Shown here: piece by piece, positions 36,342-47,184 of the stretch
How positions within the stretch are numbered: the stretch's first letter is position 1
How the letters are laid out: the number at the start of each line of letters is the position of its first letter
DNA from: DASVNK01 sp036383895
GTDB taxonomy: Bacteria; Verrucomicrobiota; Verrucomicrobiia; Limisphaerales; SXQI01
Length of the DNA: 64,000 nt
Reading direction: 5' to 3'
Assembly: GCA_036383895.1 (NCBI GenBank)
Contig: DASVNK010000053.1
Span: 1 to 64,000, forward strand
Position numbers and translations under genes: made by a program
The notes under the pieces: model-generated
Database searches by the model: none
What the model was told of the DNA's origin: nothing
Seen by the model: the letters and a program-made list of their open reading frames with translations, nothing else

Positions 36342-37514
36342 ATGAGTAAGAGCCGGAAGTTTGCTGCGTATCCGCGGTTGAATCCGCTGGGGGTGGGGAA
36401 GAATATTTCTGCCGCTGATTTGATTGACCAGACGTTTCTCGCCTACAACGGCGGGCGTTTGCGCGAGGCGGCGAAGTTGCTGACGGACAAGATGCTGCCG
36501 AATGATGGGTTTATCGGCATGAGTTTGACGGGAGCGCTGACGCCAGCAGGCTTGGGGAAGTCGTCCCTCATCCCGCTAATGAAAGCTGGGTTCGTGGATT
36601 GGATTATTTCGACGGGGGCGAATTTGTATCACGACCTGCATTACGGCCTGGACATGGAGTTGTATGCTGGTTCTCCATTTTTGAATGATGTGGATTTGCA
36701 CAAGGATGGGGTGATCCGCATTTACGATATTTTGTTCGATTACAATGTGCTGCTTGATACGGATGCGTTCGTGCGTGAGGTGATCGCGGGGCCGGAGTTC
36801 CAGAAGGCGATGGGGACGGATGAGTTTCATTATTTGCTCGGGAAATATGTTTACGAGCGAGGGAAGAAATTGAAGTTGAAGGATTCGTCGGTGCTGGCGA
36901 CGGCATATGAGTATGGGATTCCGATTTTCACGAGCAGCCCGGGGGATAGTTCAATCGGGATGAATGTGGCGGCGATGTCGATGCGGGATTCGAAGTTGAT
37001 GTTCGATGTGAATCGCGACGTGAACCAGACGGCGTCTATTGTTTATCACGCGAAATCGAGCGGGAAGAAATCGTCGGTGTTTATTCTCGGCGGCGGGTCG
37101 CCGAAGAATTTCATGCTGCAAACCGAGCCGCAGATCCAGGAGGTGATGGGCATCCAGGAAAAGGGCCATGATTACTTTTTGCAGTGCACGGATGCGCGGC
37201 CGGACACCGGCGGTTTGAGCGGGGCGACGCCGGCCGAAGCGGTGAGTTGGGGCAAGGTGGATCCCGACACGCTGCCGGATTGCGTGGTGGCGTATGTGGA
37301 TTCGACAATCGCGCTGCCCTTGCTGACTGCCTACATGCTCACGCGCACGAAGCCGCGGAAGCATAAGCGGTTGATCGATCGACGCGATGAGCTGCTGGAC
37401 GAAATTCGGAGGAAATACCTGAAAACAGGGACGGTGACCAAAGTGCTCACAAGCCGGAAAATTGCGAAGCGGTCGAGCAGCGTGGGCGTAAAGACGTTGG
37501 ATCGGGATCGATAG
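36342..37514 (+). CDS. Deoxyhypusine synthase-like protein
   Basis: About 390 residues of the deoxyhypusine synthase superfamily, NAD-dependent enzymes that transfer the aminobutyl group of spermidine. Motifs include GFIGMSLTGALTPAGLGKSS, DWIISTGANLYHDLHYGL, IFTSSPGDSSIGMN, VFILGGGSPKNFMLQTEPQI and GATPAEAVSWGKVDP, where the Lys corresponds to the catalytic lysine of eukaryotic DHS (EAVSWGKI). Bacteria lack eIF5A, so bacterial members are proposed to make homospermidine or to have another polyamine role. ATG 36342 begins the conserved part; a TTG at 36270 would add 24 residues. manC follows after 14 bp. Confidence 0.88.
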   Translation: MSKSRKFAAYPRLNPLGVGKNISAADLIDQTFLAYNGGRLREAAKLLTDKMLPNDGFIGMSLTGALTPAGLGKSSLIPLMKAGFVDWIISTGANLYHDLHYGLDMELYAGSPFLNDVDLHKDGVIRIYDILFDYNVLLDTDAFVREVIAGPEFQKAMGTDEFHYLLGKYVYERGKKLKLKDSSVLATAYEYGIPIFTSSPGDSSIGMNVAAMSMRDSKLMFDVNRDVNQTASIVYHAKSSGKKSSVFILGGGSPKNFMLQTEPQIQEVMGIQEKGHDYFLQCTDARPDTGGLSGATPAEAVSWGKVDPDTLPDCVVAYVDSTIALPLLTAYMLTRTKPRKHKRLIDRRDELLDEIRRKYLKTGTVTKVLTSRKIAKRSSSVGVKTLDRDR

Positions 37515-37528
37515 TTTTTCATTTCTAT

Positions 37529-38668
37529 ATGGCGACAACGAAAGCGAAGGCTGCGGACAATAAAGATCGTTACGTGATCATCATGGCCGGCGGGCGCGGC
37601 GAGCGTTTCTGGCCGGTGAGTCGCGAGAAGACGCCGAAGCAATTGATTCGATTGCTCGGAAAGGAATCGTTTTTGCAGATGGCGGTGAATCGCGTGTTGC
37701 CGGTGGTGCCGGCGAAGAACGTGATTGTGATTACCAACGAGGCGCAGGCGCCCGAAGTGCAGAAGCAATTGCCGAAGTTGCCGAAGGAAAATATCGTCGC
37801 GGAGCCGATTGGGCGCGACACGTGCGCGGCGGTGACGTTGGGTGCAGCGTTGGTTGGGGCACGATCGACAACGGGGGTGATGGCGGTTTTACCGGCGGAT
37901 CACGTGATTCCGGAAGAGAAGAAGTTCCAGCAGGTGCTGGCGGATTCATTTGATGTGGCAAGTCGGGGGCGGGCGATTGTGACGATTGGTATCAAGCCAA
38001 CGGAGCCGGCGACGGGTTACGGATACATACATTTCGGAGATGCTTTGCCGGTGCCGAGTGGTTCGAAGAAGTTGAAGACGGTGTTCCACAAGGTAGAGCG
38101 ATTTGTGGAGAAGCCGCATTACGACAAAGCGGTGGAGTATGTGAACAGCGGGCAATATCGCTGGAACGCAGGTATGTTCATCTGGTCGTTTGTGACGATC
38201 ACGGAAGGACTACAGAAACATCAGCCGGAAATGTTGCAGGCGTGCCATCGGTGGTTCGACGCGGCGAGCAAGAAGAAGCTGAGCAAGGTGCTGGCGAAGG
38301 AGTATCCGGACATCAAGAAAATTTCCATCGACTTTGCACTGCTGGAGCACGCGCAGAATGTGGTGATGGCCGAGGGGAATTTTGAGTGGGATGATTTGGG
38401 TTCATGGACCGCGCTGGCGCGGCATTTGAAGGCGGATCCGGAAGGGAATTGCGCGGTGGGCGAATTCATCCACGTGGATGCCGCGCGGAATATTATTTTT
38501 GATGCGCGCACGAAGAACCGGACGCCGATAGCGGTGGTGGGGCTAAGGGATTCGATATTGGTGCAGACCGATGATGCGACCATGCTGGCGCATAAGAGCC
38601 AGGCGCAGAAAATTAAGGAGATGGTGAAGAAATTGGCGGAGCGGAAGGAATATAAGCATCTGGTCTGA
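37529..38668 (+). CDS. manC: Mannose-1-phosphate guanylyltransferase
   Basis: A 379-residue enzyme making GDP-mannose from mannose 1-phosphate and GTP. It has the pyrophosphorylase signature IIMAGGRGERFWPVSREKTPK, NIVAEPIGRDTCAAVTLGA, VLPADHVI, FVEKPHYDKAVEYV and WNAGMFIW, then SIDFALLEHAQNVVMAEGNF and WDDLGSWTAL. The phosphomannose-isomerase cupin seen in long type II enzymes is absent, so it is the short, single-function form. It lies 14 bp behind the DHS-like gene, suggesting co-transcription. Confidence 0.95.
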   Translation: MATTKAKAADNKDRYVIIMAGGRGERFWPVSREKTPKQLIRLLGKESFLQMAVNRVLPVVPAKNVIVITNEAQAPEVQKQLPKLPKENIVAEPIGRDTCAAVTLGAALVGARSTTGVMAVLPADHVIPEEKKFQQVLADSFDVASRGRAIVTIGIKPTEPATGYGYIHFGDALPVPSGSKKLKTVFHKVERFVEKPHYDKAVEYVNSGQYRWNAGMFIWSFVTITEGLQKHQPEMLQACHRWFDAASKKKLSKVLAKEYPDIKKISIDFALLEHAQNVVMAEGNFEWDDLGSWTALARHLKADPEGNCAVGEFIHVDAARNIIFDARTKNRTPIAVVGLRDSILVQTDDATMLAHKSQAQKIKEMVKKLAERKEYKHLV

Positions 38669-38763
38669 CGCAGCTTTCAATTCTTAGGATGATCTAAGTA
38701 CCTCGCCTGATTTCCGAAACAGAGTTGCTGGCAGGGCCATCGGCACCTACTAGTGAATCAAAT

Positions 38764-39255
38764 ATGCAAGTGGATGTCCTTTTGGATCGTCCTGCTGCGG
38801 AGAACAGGACTGCAGATCGTGTGCGCCAAAATACCGCGCCGCAGATCAATAACCGGATTGATCAGGCGATGATGAAGCGGGTGTGGGAATACGCGAAGAA
38901 ATCGCGCGAGGAGATTTCGGCGCGGATCGCGGAACTCGAACGAGAATGGGACGTGGAACGGGTGCTGGAGACCGCGGCGGGGACGCTGTCTTTGGGTGGA
39001 GTTTTACTTGGAGTAACGCGCGGACGGGGATGGCTGCTGCTGCCGGCGGGAGTTTTGGCTTCGATGTTGCAACATTCACTCACACGCAAAAGCTGCGCGG
39101 TTCAGTTGATTCGCGCGGCCGGAGTGCGCACGCGGAGAGAGATCGAAGCGGAAAAATATGCGCTGCGGATGTTGCGCGGAGATTTTGACAAGATGCAATC
39201 GGCGTCGGAGGAAACGCATCGCGCGATTGAGGCGCTAAGGTTGAGTAGGGCGTAG
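38764..39255 (+). CDS. Hypothetical protein with one hydrophobic segment and coiled coil
   Basis: A 163-residue protein from ATG 38764 (MQVDVLLDRPAAENR); a TTG at 38725 would add 13 residues. An amphipathic helical region (EYAKKSREEISARIAELERE) precedes a hydrophobic stretch (TLSLGGVLLGVTRGRGWLLLPAGVLASML) like the YgaP/DUF2892 transmembrane domain, then a conserved-looking SCAVQLIRAAGVRTRREIEAEKYALRML. Possibly a small inner-membrane protein; no specific role known. Confidence 0.62.
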   Translation: MQVDVLLDRPAAENRTADRVRQNTAPQINNRIDQAMMKRVWEYAKKSREEISARIAELEREWDVERVLETAAGTLSLGGVLLGVTRGRGWLLLPAGVLASMLQHSLTRKSCAVQLIRAAGVRTRREIEAEKYALRMLRGDFDKMQSASEETHRAIEALRLSRA

Positions 39256-39341
39256 CTGGATTGCGGATTTAAGATTGCAGATTGAAGATTTGCTTTTCTC
39301 GTGTCGCCGCTTGCGGACGGGCAGACTAAGGTCCGCGGTAC

Positions 39342-40190
39342 ATGACGGTGAAAAGTGAGTTTCGTGGGTGGAAGATTCCGGGGCCGGTGCCGCCAGGCGC
39401 GCTGGGCAACGGGCCGGTGATTGTAGAGGGTGAGACGCTGGATTCCTCGGGAGGGCACTTCAGGGTTTTTCAACTTGAGAAAGGGCATCGGTTTTCGACG
39501 GATGACATTCTGACGGCATGGTATGGGACTTCGTGGACCCCGCGGGTGGAGACGGCGCTGGATTTGGGCAGCGGGATTGGAACGGTGGCGACGCTGGCAG
39601 CGTGGCGATTGCCGGCTGCTAAGTTTGTGACGGTCGAGGCGCAGGTGGAGAGTGTTGCGCTGGCGAAGAAATCGATCGAGTGGAATGGGCTCAGCGAGCG
39701 ATTTGATGTGCGGAGGGGCGATTTTCGCGAACGCGAGATGTTGAACGACGAGGAGTGCTTTGATCTGGTGTTGGGGAGTCCGCCGTACTTTCCACTGGGC
39801 AGTGGTGTGGAGGGGGAACATCCGCAGAAGGTGGCGTGCCGGTTCGAGGTGCGTGGAGATATTCGGGATTACTGTGGCGTAGCGGCACGGCATCTTGCGC
39901 CGGGTGGGTTGTTTGCCTGTGTGTTTCCGGTGAATCCGCCCGAGCAACACGAGCGGGTGCGCGCCGCGGCAGCGAAGGCGGGGTTGACGATTTTGCGGTG
40001 GCGGCCCGTGGTGTTTCGCGAGCCGGAGTCGCCGTTGATTGGATTGTTCGCCATGATGCGGGCGACGGATCTGCCGGAATGGATGCGCGCGCGCACGTGG
40101 ATGGAGCCGCCATTGATCATTCGCGACGTAAAGGGCGAGATACATCCCGAATATTCGGCGGTGAAGTTGTCGTTCGGGTTTCCGCCGTAG
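39342..40190 (+). CDS. TrmN6-like small-domain methyltransferase
   Basis: A 282-residue class I SAM-dependent methyltransferase. The Gly-rich loop DLGSGIGTVATLAAWR binds SAM, and LVLGSPPYFPLGS is the (N/D/S)PPY motif of N6-adenine methyltransferases. The region GHRFSTDDILTAWYG corresponds to the LL-containing N-terminal part of the tRNA1(Val) A37 N6-methyltransferase TrmN6 (YfiC). The SPPY variant in place of NPPY is the only unusual residue. tRNA modification is the likely role; other adenine or glutamine targets are possible. Confidence 0.8.
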   Translation: MTVKSEFRGWKIPGPVPPGALGNGPVIVEGETLDSSGGHFRVFQLEKGHRFSTDDILTAWYGTSWTPRVETALDLGSGIGTVATLAAWRLPAAKFVTVEAQVESVALAKKSIEWNGLSERFDVRRGDFREREMLNDEECFDLVLGSPPYFPLGSGVEGEHPQKVACRFEVRGDIRDYCGVAARHLAPGGLFACVFPVNPPEQHERVRAAAAKAGLTILRWRPVVFREPESPLIGLFAMMRATDLPEWMRARTWMEPPLIIRDVKGEIHPEYSAVKLSFGFPP

Positions 40191-40239
40191 ATCACTCCAC
40201 TTAGCAACTAAGTGGAAGGCGCGGTGTTCCGATAAGAAG

Positions 40240-41652
40240 TTGTTGAGTAGTGAATCATCCAGGTGGAAAGGGAAGCTGGCGCTGATGGTGTCAGTCGGGT
40301 TCGTGCTCGCGTTTCTGATTGTGGCGGGCATTTACGTTTTTGCGCCGACGGATCGGAGTTGGCAGGAGACCAAGAAGCAACTGGAAGCGCGGGGGGAGGT
40401 GCTGGATTGGGAGAAGGTGATTCCGGCGGCAGTTCCGGCGGACGAGAATATTTTTGATGATCCAGTCGCAGCCAGCTTGCTCCCGTTGCGGAATGTTCCT
40501 ACGCCAGCAAATCCATTGGGAGTTGTCGCGCCGCGCGTGCCGCCGGGATCGGAAAGGCTGGGGATTCCGTTTATCATGTCGAATCTGGTTACGGTGCCGC
40601 GTGTGGCTGACGGAAAAGAGGAGCTGAGTCTGAGTGGGATGGAGGAGTGGTTTGCGCAATGGGATGAATCGTTCGCGAGATTGCGCGAGGCGGGGAAGCG
40701 ACCGAAGGCTCGGCTGCCGGGCAATTATTCTTCACCGGCGAGTGCGCCGATACCGGATTTTGTGGCAGCACGTACTTTGGCTCAGGCTTTAGCATCACGA
40801 GCCAGCCTGCATCTGGTGTTAGGGAAATCGGCGGAAGCATTTGAAGATCTGGAAACGCTGACGGTGGTGATGAAATCATTTGAAGCGCAGCCTGGGACGC
40901 TCGTGATGGCGATGATTCATGTGGCCGTCGCGGGATTGTATTTGGAGACGGTGGAGGAGGGATTGAGGCGGAAGCTTTGGGCGGATGACGAGTTGAATAA
41001 GCTGACGCCGCGGTTGCTGGAATTGAATTTGATGCGCGTGGTGGAGAATGGGATTCGGGCGGAGAGGGCGGGTGTCTTGCGGCATCTGACTGCGATGTCG
41101 AAGCGGAGGAGCGATCCAATTTATGGCGGAACAATGGCTTTGTTTAATTCGAGCACGTGGACGGTGGAACGTGCAGTGATGCAATTTGCGCCGGCATCAT
41201 GGTTTCGTCAAAGCCAGGCGGTGTATGCACGAACGATCCAAGGTTACCTTGACGGAATCGATGCGGAGAGAACAACGATCGACCAGACGCGGATCGACCA
41301 GCAGAACGCTGAATTTACGAAGCTGGGGCAAAGTTGGTCGCCGCAGAATACGATTGTGCGTTATGTTACACCTAATTTCTCGAAAGCGGCGAAGATAATG
41401 GCGCGAAACCAGAATCGCGCGCATGAATTAGCGCTCGCTTGCGCATTGCAGCGATACCGCGACCGGCAGGGCGAGTATCCGAGGAGTTTGGAGCACATGG
41501 CGCCTGACTATATTGCCGCAATTCCGACGAATGTGTTTTCGGGCATGCCTATGCGGTATGAGGCAAACGAGAGCGGATATGAGTTGAGGGCGGCGGAGCC
41601 GAAGGCGAATCATCCGAAAGATGCCGCGAACTTCATTTTTATCGGGGAATAA
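40240..41652 (+). CDS. Membrane-anchored protein, paralogue of the amber-interrupted gene
   Basis: A 470-residue protein with a TTG start and an N-terminal anchor (KLALMVSVGFVLAFLIVAGIYVF). The periplasmic part contains LAQALASRASLHLVLGKSAE, LRHLTAM and a C-terminal block AHELALACALQRYRDRQGEYPRSLEHMAPDYIAAIPTNVFSGMPMRY (quoted in outline), which is shared with the broken gene at 27911-30325. The RYR..GEYP.SL..L.P.Y pattern recurs in many PVC proteins of unknown function. An ATG near 40285 would remove the cytoplasmic lead. No catalytic motif is evident. Confidence 0.75.
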   Translation: MLSSESSRWKGKLALMVSVGFVLAFLIVAGIYVFAPTDRSWQETKKQLEARGEVLDWEKVIPAAVPADENIFDDPVAASLLPLRNVPTPANPLGVVAPRVPPGSERLGIPFIMSNLVTVPRVADGKEELSLSGMEEWFAQWDESFARLREAGKRPKARLPGNYSSPASAPIPDFVAARTLAQALASRASLHLVLGKSAEAFEDLETLTVVMKSFEAQPGTLVMAMIHVAVAGLYLETVEEGLRRKLWADDELNKLTPRLLELNLMRVVENGIRAERAGVLRHLTAMSKRRSDPIYGGTMALFNSSTWTVERAVMQFAPASWFRQSQAVYARTIQGYLDGIDAERTTIDQTRIDQQNAEFTKLGQSWSPQNTIVRYVTPNFSKAAKIMARNQNRAHELALACALQRYRDRQGEYPRSLEHMAPDYIAAIPTNVFSGMPMRYEANESGYELRAAEPKANHPKDAANFIFIGE

Positions 41653-41718
41653 TCCGGCACTTTCGCGTTTACCGCTCGTCAGCAGGGTCCGGTTTGTTTA
41701 TGAATCTTCAATCCTGCT

Positions 41719-44091
<2,373 letters not shown>

Positions 44092-44118
44092 TAAGGCTCA
44101 CTTCGGTGGGTCGCCGCG

Positions 44119-44132
44119 CAGGTCCGGACCTG
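44119..44132. repeat. 14-bp perfect palindrome
   Basis: CAGGTCCGGACCTG lies 28 bp after the cstA stop and upstream of the GH2 gene. A GGGGGT/ACCCCC stem (44132-44137 with 44148-44153) abuts it. Either could be part of a cstA terminator without a T-tract or an operator for the glycosidase gene; nothing distinguishes these. Confidence 0.4.
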
Positions 44133-44278
44133 GGGGTGTTTGGGTCAACCCCCCCTCGGGCTGCCGCCAGGGGAACAGCAAAATCTGCCCGGCACCCCTT
44201 TCGCTGCGGCGGGGGTCGTCGTAGCTTTAGCGGCAGAGGAAGGAAGATGTTAAACATACTTCAGGGGGTAGACCAACC

Positions 44279-47161
44279 ATGCTGAATTCGACTGCGTATC
44301 CGCGGCCGGAATATCCGCGCCCGGATTTTCAGCGCGGGACGATTGAGGGGTTTGATTGGCTGAATCTGAACGGGCCGTGGCAATTTCGATTTGATGCGAA
44401 TCGCGTGGGCGAAGCGGAGGAGTGGTTCAGGCCAGATGATATTCCGTGGCGCGAACAAATCATCGTGCCGTTCTGCTGGGAATCGCTGGCGGCGTGGGGC
44501 GAGGCGGATTCGGCTGGAAATGAGAATTATTACGCGACGCGGGTTTATTTGAATCCCCTGGAGGTTTCGAAGGAGAATCATCGATTCGCGCCGCGGTATG
44601 AGGTGGGGTGGTATCGGCGCTGGGTGAAGATTCCAAAGAGTGAGGCTTGGGAAGGGAAGCGCGCGATCCTGACGGTGGGGGCGGCGGATTATTTTTTGGA
44701 TTGCTGGTGCAACGGGAAACATTTCGGGCGACAAGAGGCGGGATATTTGCCGGCGGAGTTCGACATCACGGACGCGCTGGAGACACTCGAGGATGGCTCG
44801 CTTTACGGATGCGTTGTGTTTCGGGTTGAGGACCCGATGGAGAACAACGAGCAGCCGGTGGGGAAGCAGTGGCGGTGGTATACGACCTGCAGCGGGATTT
44901 GGCAGACGGTTTACGTGGCGCCTCGCGGCGCTTCGTATTTGGATTGCTGGAGCGTTGTCACAGACATCGAGAAATCGACCGCGGATTTTCGCATCGAGAC
45001 GAAGAATGCGCCGCCGCGGAGTTCGGTGGAAATTGAGATCACGCCGCCACAAGGGGCGAGGCAAATTGTCACCATTCCTTTGCAAGGCGAGATCGCGCAA
45101 CGGAGGCTGGAGATTGCGCCTTTGTTTCTTTGGAATCCGAATGAGCCGCATTTGTATCGCGTGAAATTTCGGCTTAAGCGGGGAGGCCAAGTGCTGGATT
45201 ACGTGCAGACGTATTTCGGAATGCGCAAAGTGGCGAGCGCGCCGTCCGAAGATCCGAACCAGCCTGAGACGTTGTGCCTGAATAATGTGACGCGCTATCA
45301 CCGAGGCGTATTGCACCAGGCGTATTATCCAGAGGGGGTTTATACGCCACGTGATGTGGAGCGGTTCAAGACCGACATCGCGTTTGCGAAGCAGGCGGGA
45401 TTCAATTTTCTGCGCGTGCACATCAAAATCGAGGATCCGCTGTTTCTTTATTATGCGGACACGATCGGCATTTTGTTGATGTGCGATTTTCCGAATTTCG
45501 GTGAAGGAGGCGACACGCCGCTGGGACGGAAGCGTTACGAAGCGATGATGCGCGCGGCGATTAAGCGCGATTTTAATCATCCGTCGATTTTTGCGTGGTG
45601 TTTGTTCAATGAGACGTGGGGGTTTGGCGGACAGGTGGAGTTTGTGAAATTGTTCAGCAAAGATCCGCGCGATAAAGGTTCCGGAAGCGCGGCGGGGGTG
45701 AGCGCCTTGGCTACGGAAGTGCCGGAAAAAAATGCGAAGGATGCGGCGGAGGCGGCACTGACGCGGGTGAAGCTCTCGAACGCGAGCTCGCATGTGTTCG
45801 TGCAAACGATGTGGGAACTGGCGAAGAAGTTGGATACGACGCGGCTCATTGAGGACATGAGCGTGGTGCATTGGGAGCATCTCGATTACTTCGCGCATGG
45901 GGATACAGACATTAATTCGTGGCACTTTTATTTGCACGATTACTACAAGGCGAAGGAGCACATCGAGAAGGTGGTGCGGTCGACTTATACCGGTTCGAGT
46001 TTTAACTACGTGGACGGTTACAAGCAGCGGAGCCAGCCGCTGATTAATAGTGAGTATGGAGGGATCGGCGCGCTGGATGGGAACCGCGATATCAGTTGGA
46101 GTTTTAAGTTTCTGACGAACGAACTGCGGCGGCATGGGAGTATTTCTGGATACATCTTCACGGAGTTGCACGACGTGGAATGGGAATACAACGGCTTCAT
46201 GAATTACGACCGGACGCCGAAAGAGTTCGGTTATGATCCGCGGATCATTAATGAGAGTGACATGCTGCCGATCAATGCTGCGCCGATTCAGCGCTGCGAG
46301 CACGGGCAGCGGCTGACGATTGAAGTGTCGTCCTCGCACTTCTCGAGCAAGCGGCACGAGAATGTGGTGCTGCAGTGGCGACTCTCGGGGATCGACACCC
46401 AGGGGAAATATCGACAGGACCTCGCGCGCGGTTCGGCGCCGATTCCGTTTCCGCATAAGAAAGTTGCGCCCGCGCATGCGATTGAGCTTGAGCTGCCGCG
46501 CGAGACGATGATTTGCACGCTGGATGTGGAGGCGTTCCAGGCGGAGAACGGCGAAGTGGTGGCGCAGAACTTCGTGCAGTTTTTTGTGACGAATGGGTAT
46601 CCGCCGCCGCGGGAAGATCTGCCGCGTTACACGATCCTGCGCCTCCAGCCGGCGGATTGGGCGCGGCAACATTGGAGCGGGTACGCGGGCGATCGCGACA
46701 AAGAGCGCGCCGAAGATGCGGCGTGGGGGTTTGGCAATGGTTTCTTCGAATACGATTTGCCGATCCATGGAATCGATCTGACGAAGGCGTATCGGATCCG
46801 TGTCCTGTGCGAGGCATCGTCGCGCCGCATCGATACGCCGCAGACGGATGCGAATCCGTTTCCGACGACGTTGCAGATGTCGCTGAATGACGTGAGGGTG
46901 TTTGAAGAAACGTTGCCGAATCATCCGCACGATGCGCGCGGGGTGCTGAGTTACTTGCGCGGCGGGGCAGGGGCGTATGGTTACATGGCGCATGCCACAA
47001 TTGAGCGGGAACTGCTGCGGCAAGTGGCGGAACGCGCGCGGGAACATCTTGTCTTGCGGCTCGCGGTGCCGACGACTTCGCTGACCCAGAACGGGCTGCA
47101 GATTTATGGGGCTGAAAATGGACGGTTCCCGGTTTGTCCGACAGTGGTGATTGAGTGGTAG
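44279..47161 (+). CDS. Glycoside hydrolase family 2 protein
   Basis: A 960-residue beta-glycosidase (beta-galactosidase, glucuronidase or mannosidase type). The sugar-binding jelly-roll domain opens with LNGPWQFRFDANRVGE, the Ig-like domain covers about residues 220-320 and the TIM barrel carries FLRVHIKIEDPLFLYYADTIG, the acid/base Glu in SIFAWCLFNETWGFG and the probable nucleophile Glu in INSEYGGIGALDG. The C-terminal 300 residues form extra beta-sandwich domains. No signal peptide is visible, so a cytoplasmic enzyme is likely. Substrate not assignable by eye. Upstream, 44092-44278 carries a CAGGTCCGGACCTG palindrome and a GGGGGT/ACCCCC stem but no gene. Confidence 0.92.
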   Translation: MLNSTAYPRPEYPRPDFQRGTIEGFDWLNLNGPWQFRFDANRVGEAEEWFRPDDIPWREQIIVPFCWESLAAWGEADSAGNENYYATRVYLNPLEVSKENHRFAPRYEVGWYRRWVKIPKSEAWEGKRAILTVGAADYFLDCWCNGKHFGRQEAGYLPAEFDITDALETLEDGSLYGCVVFRVEDPMENNEQPVGKQWRWYTTCSGIWQTVYVAPRGASYLDCWSVVTDIEKSTADFRIETKNAPPRSSVEIEITPPQGARQIVTIPLQGEIAQRRLEIAPLFLWNPNEPHLYRVKFRLKRGGQVLDYVQTYFGMRKVASAPSEDPNQPETLCLNNVTRYHRGVLHQAYYPEGVYTPRDVERFKTDIAFAKQAGFNFLRVHIKIEDPLFLYYADTIGILLMCDFPNFGEGGDTPLGRKRYEAMMRAAIKRDFNHPSIFAWCLFNETWGFGGQVEFVKLFSKDPRDKGSGSAAGVSALATEVPEKNAKDAAEAALTRVKLSNASSHVFVQTMWELAKKLDTTRLIEDMSVVHWEHLDYFAHGDTDINSWHFYLHDYYKAKEHIEKVVRSTYTGSSFNYVDGYKQRSQPLINSEYGGIGALDGNRDISWSFKFLTNELRRHGSISGYIFTELHDVEWEYNGFMNYDRTPKEFGYDPRIINESDMLPINAAPIQRCEHGQRLTIEVSSSHFSSKRHENVVLQWRLSGIDTQGKYRQDLARGSAPIPFPHKKVAPAHAIELELPRETMICTLDVEAFQAENGEVVAQNFVQFFVTNGYPPPREDLPRYTILRLQPADWARQHWSGYAGDRDKERAEDAAWGFGNGFFEYDLPIHGIDLTKAYRIRVLCEASSRRIDTPQTDANPFPTTLQMSLNDVRVFEETLPNHPHDARGVLSYLRGGAGAYGYMAHATIERELLRQVAERAREHLVLRLAVPTTSLTQNGLQIYGAENGRFPVCPTVVIEW

Positions 47162-47184
47162 TCATAAAGCTGAGTTTTTAGTGC

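Noticed and set aside
44261..47047. A 928-codon open frame antisense to the GH2 gene
   Set aside because: It is extremely Arg/His/Pro-rich, mirrors the codon pattern of the glycosidase gene and has no recognisable domain; a shadow of high-GC coding.
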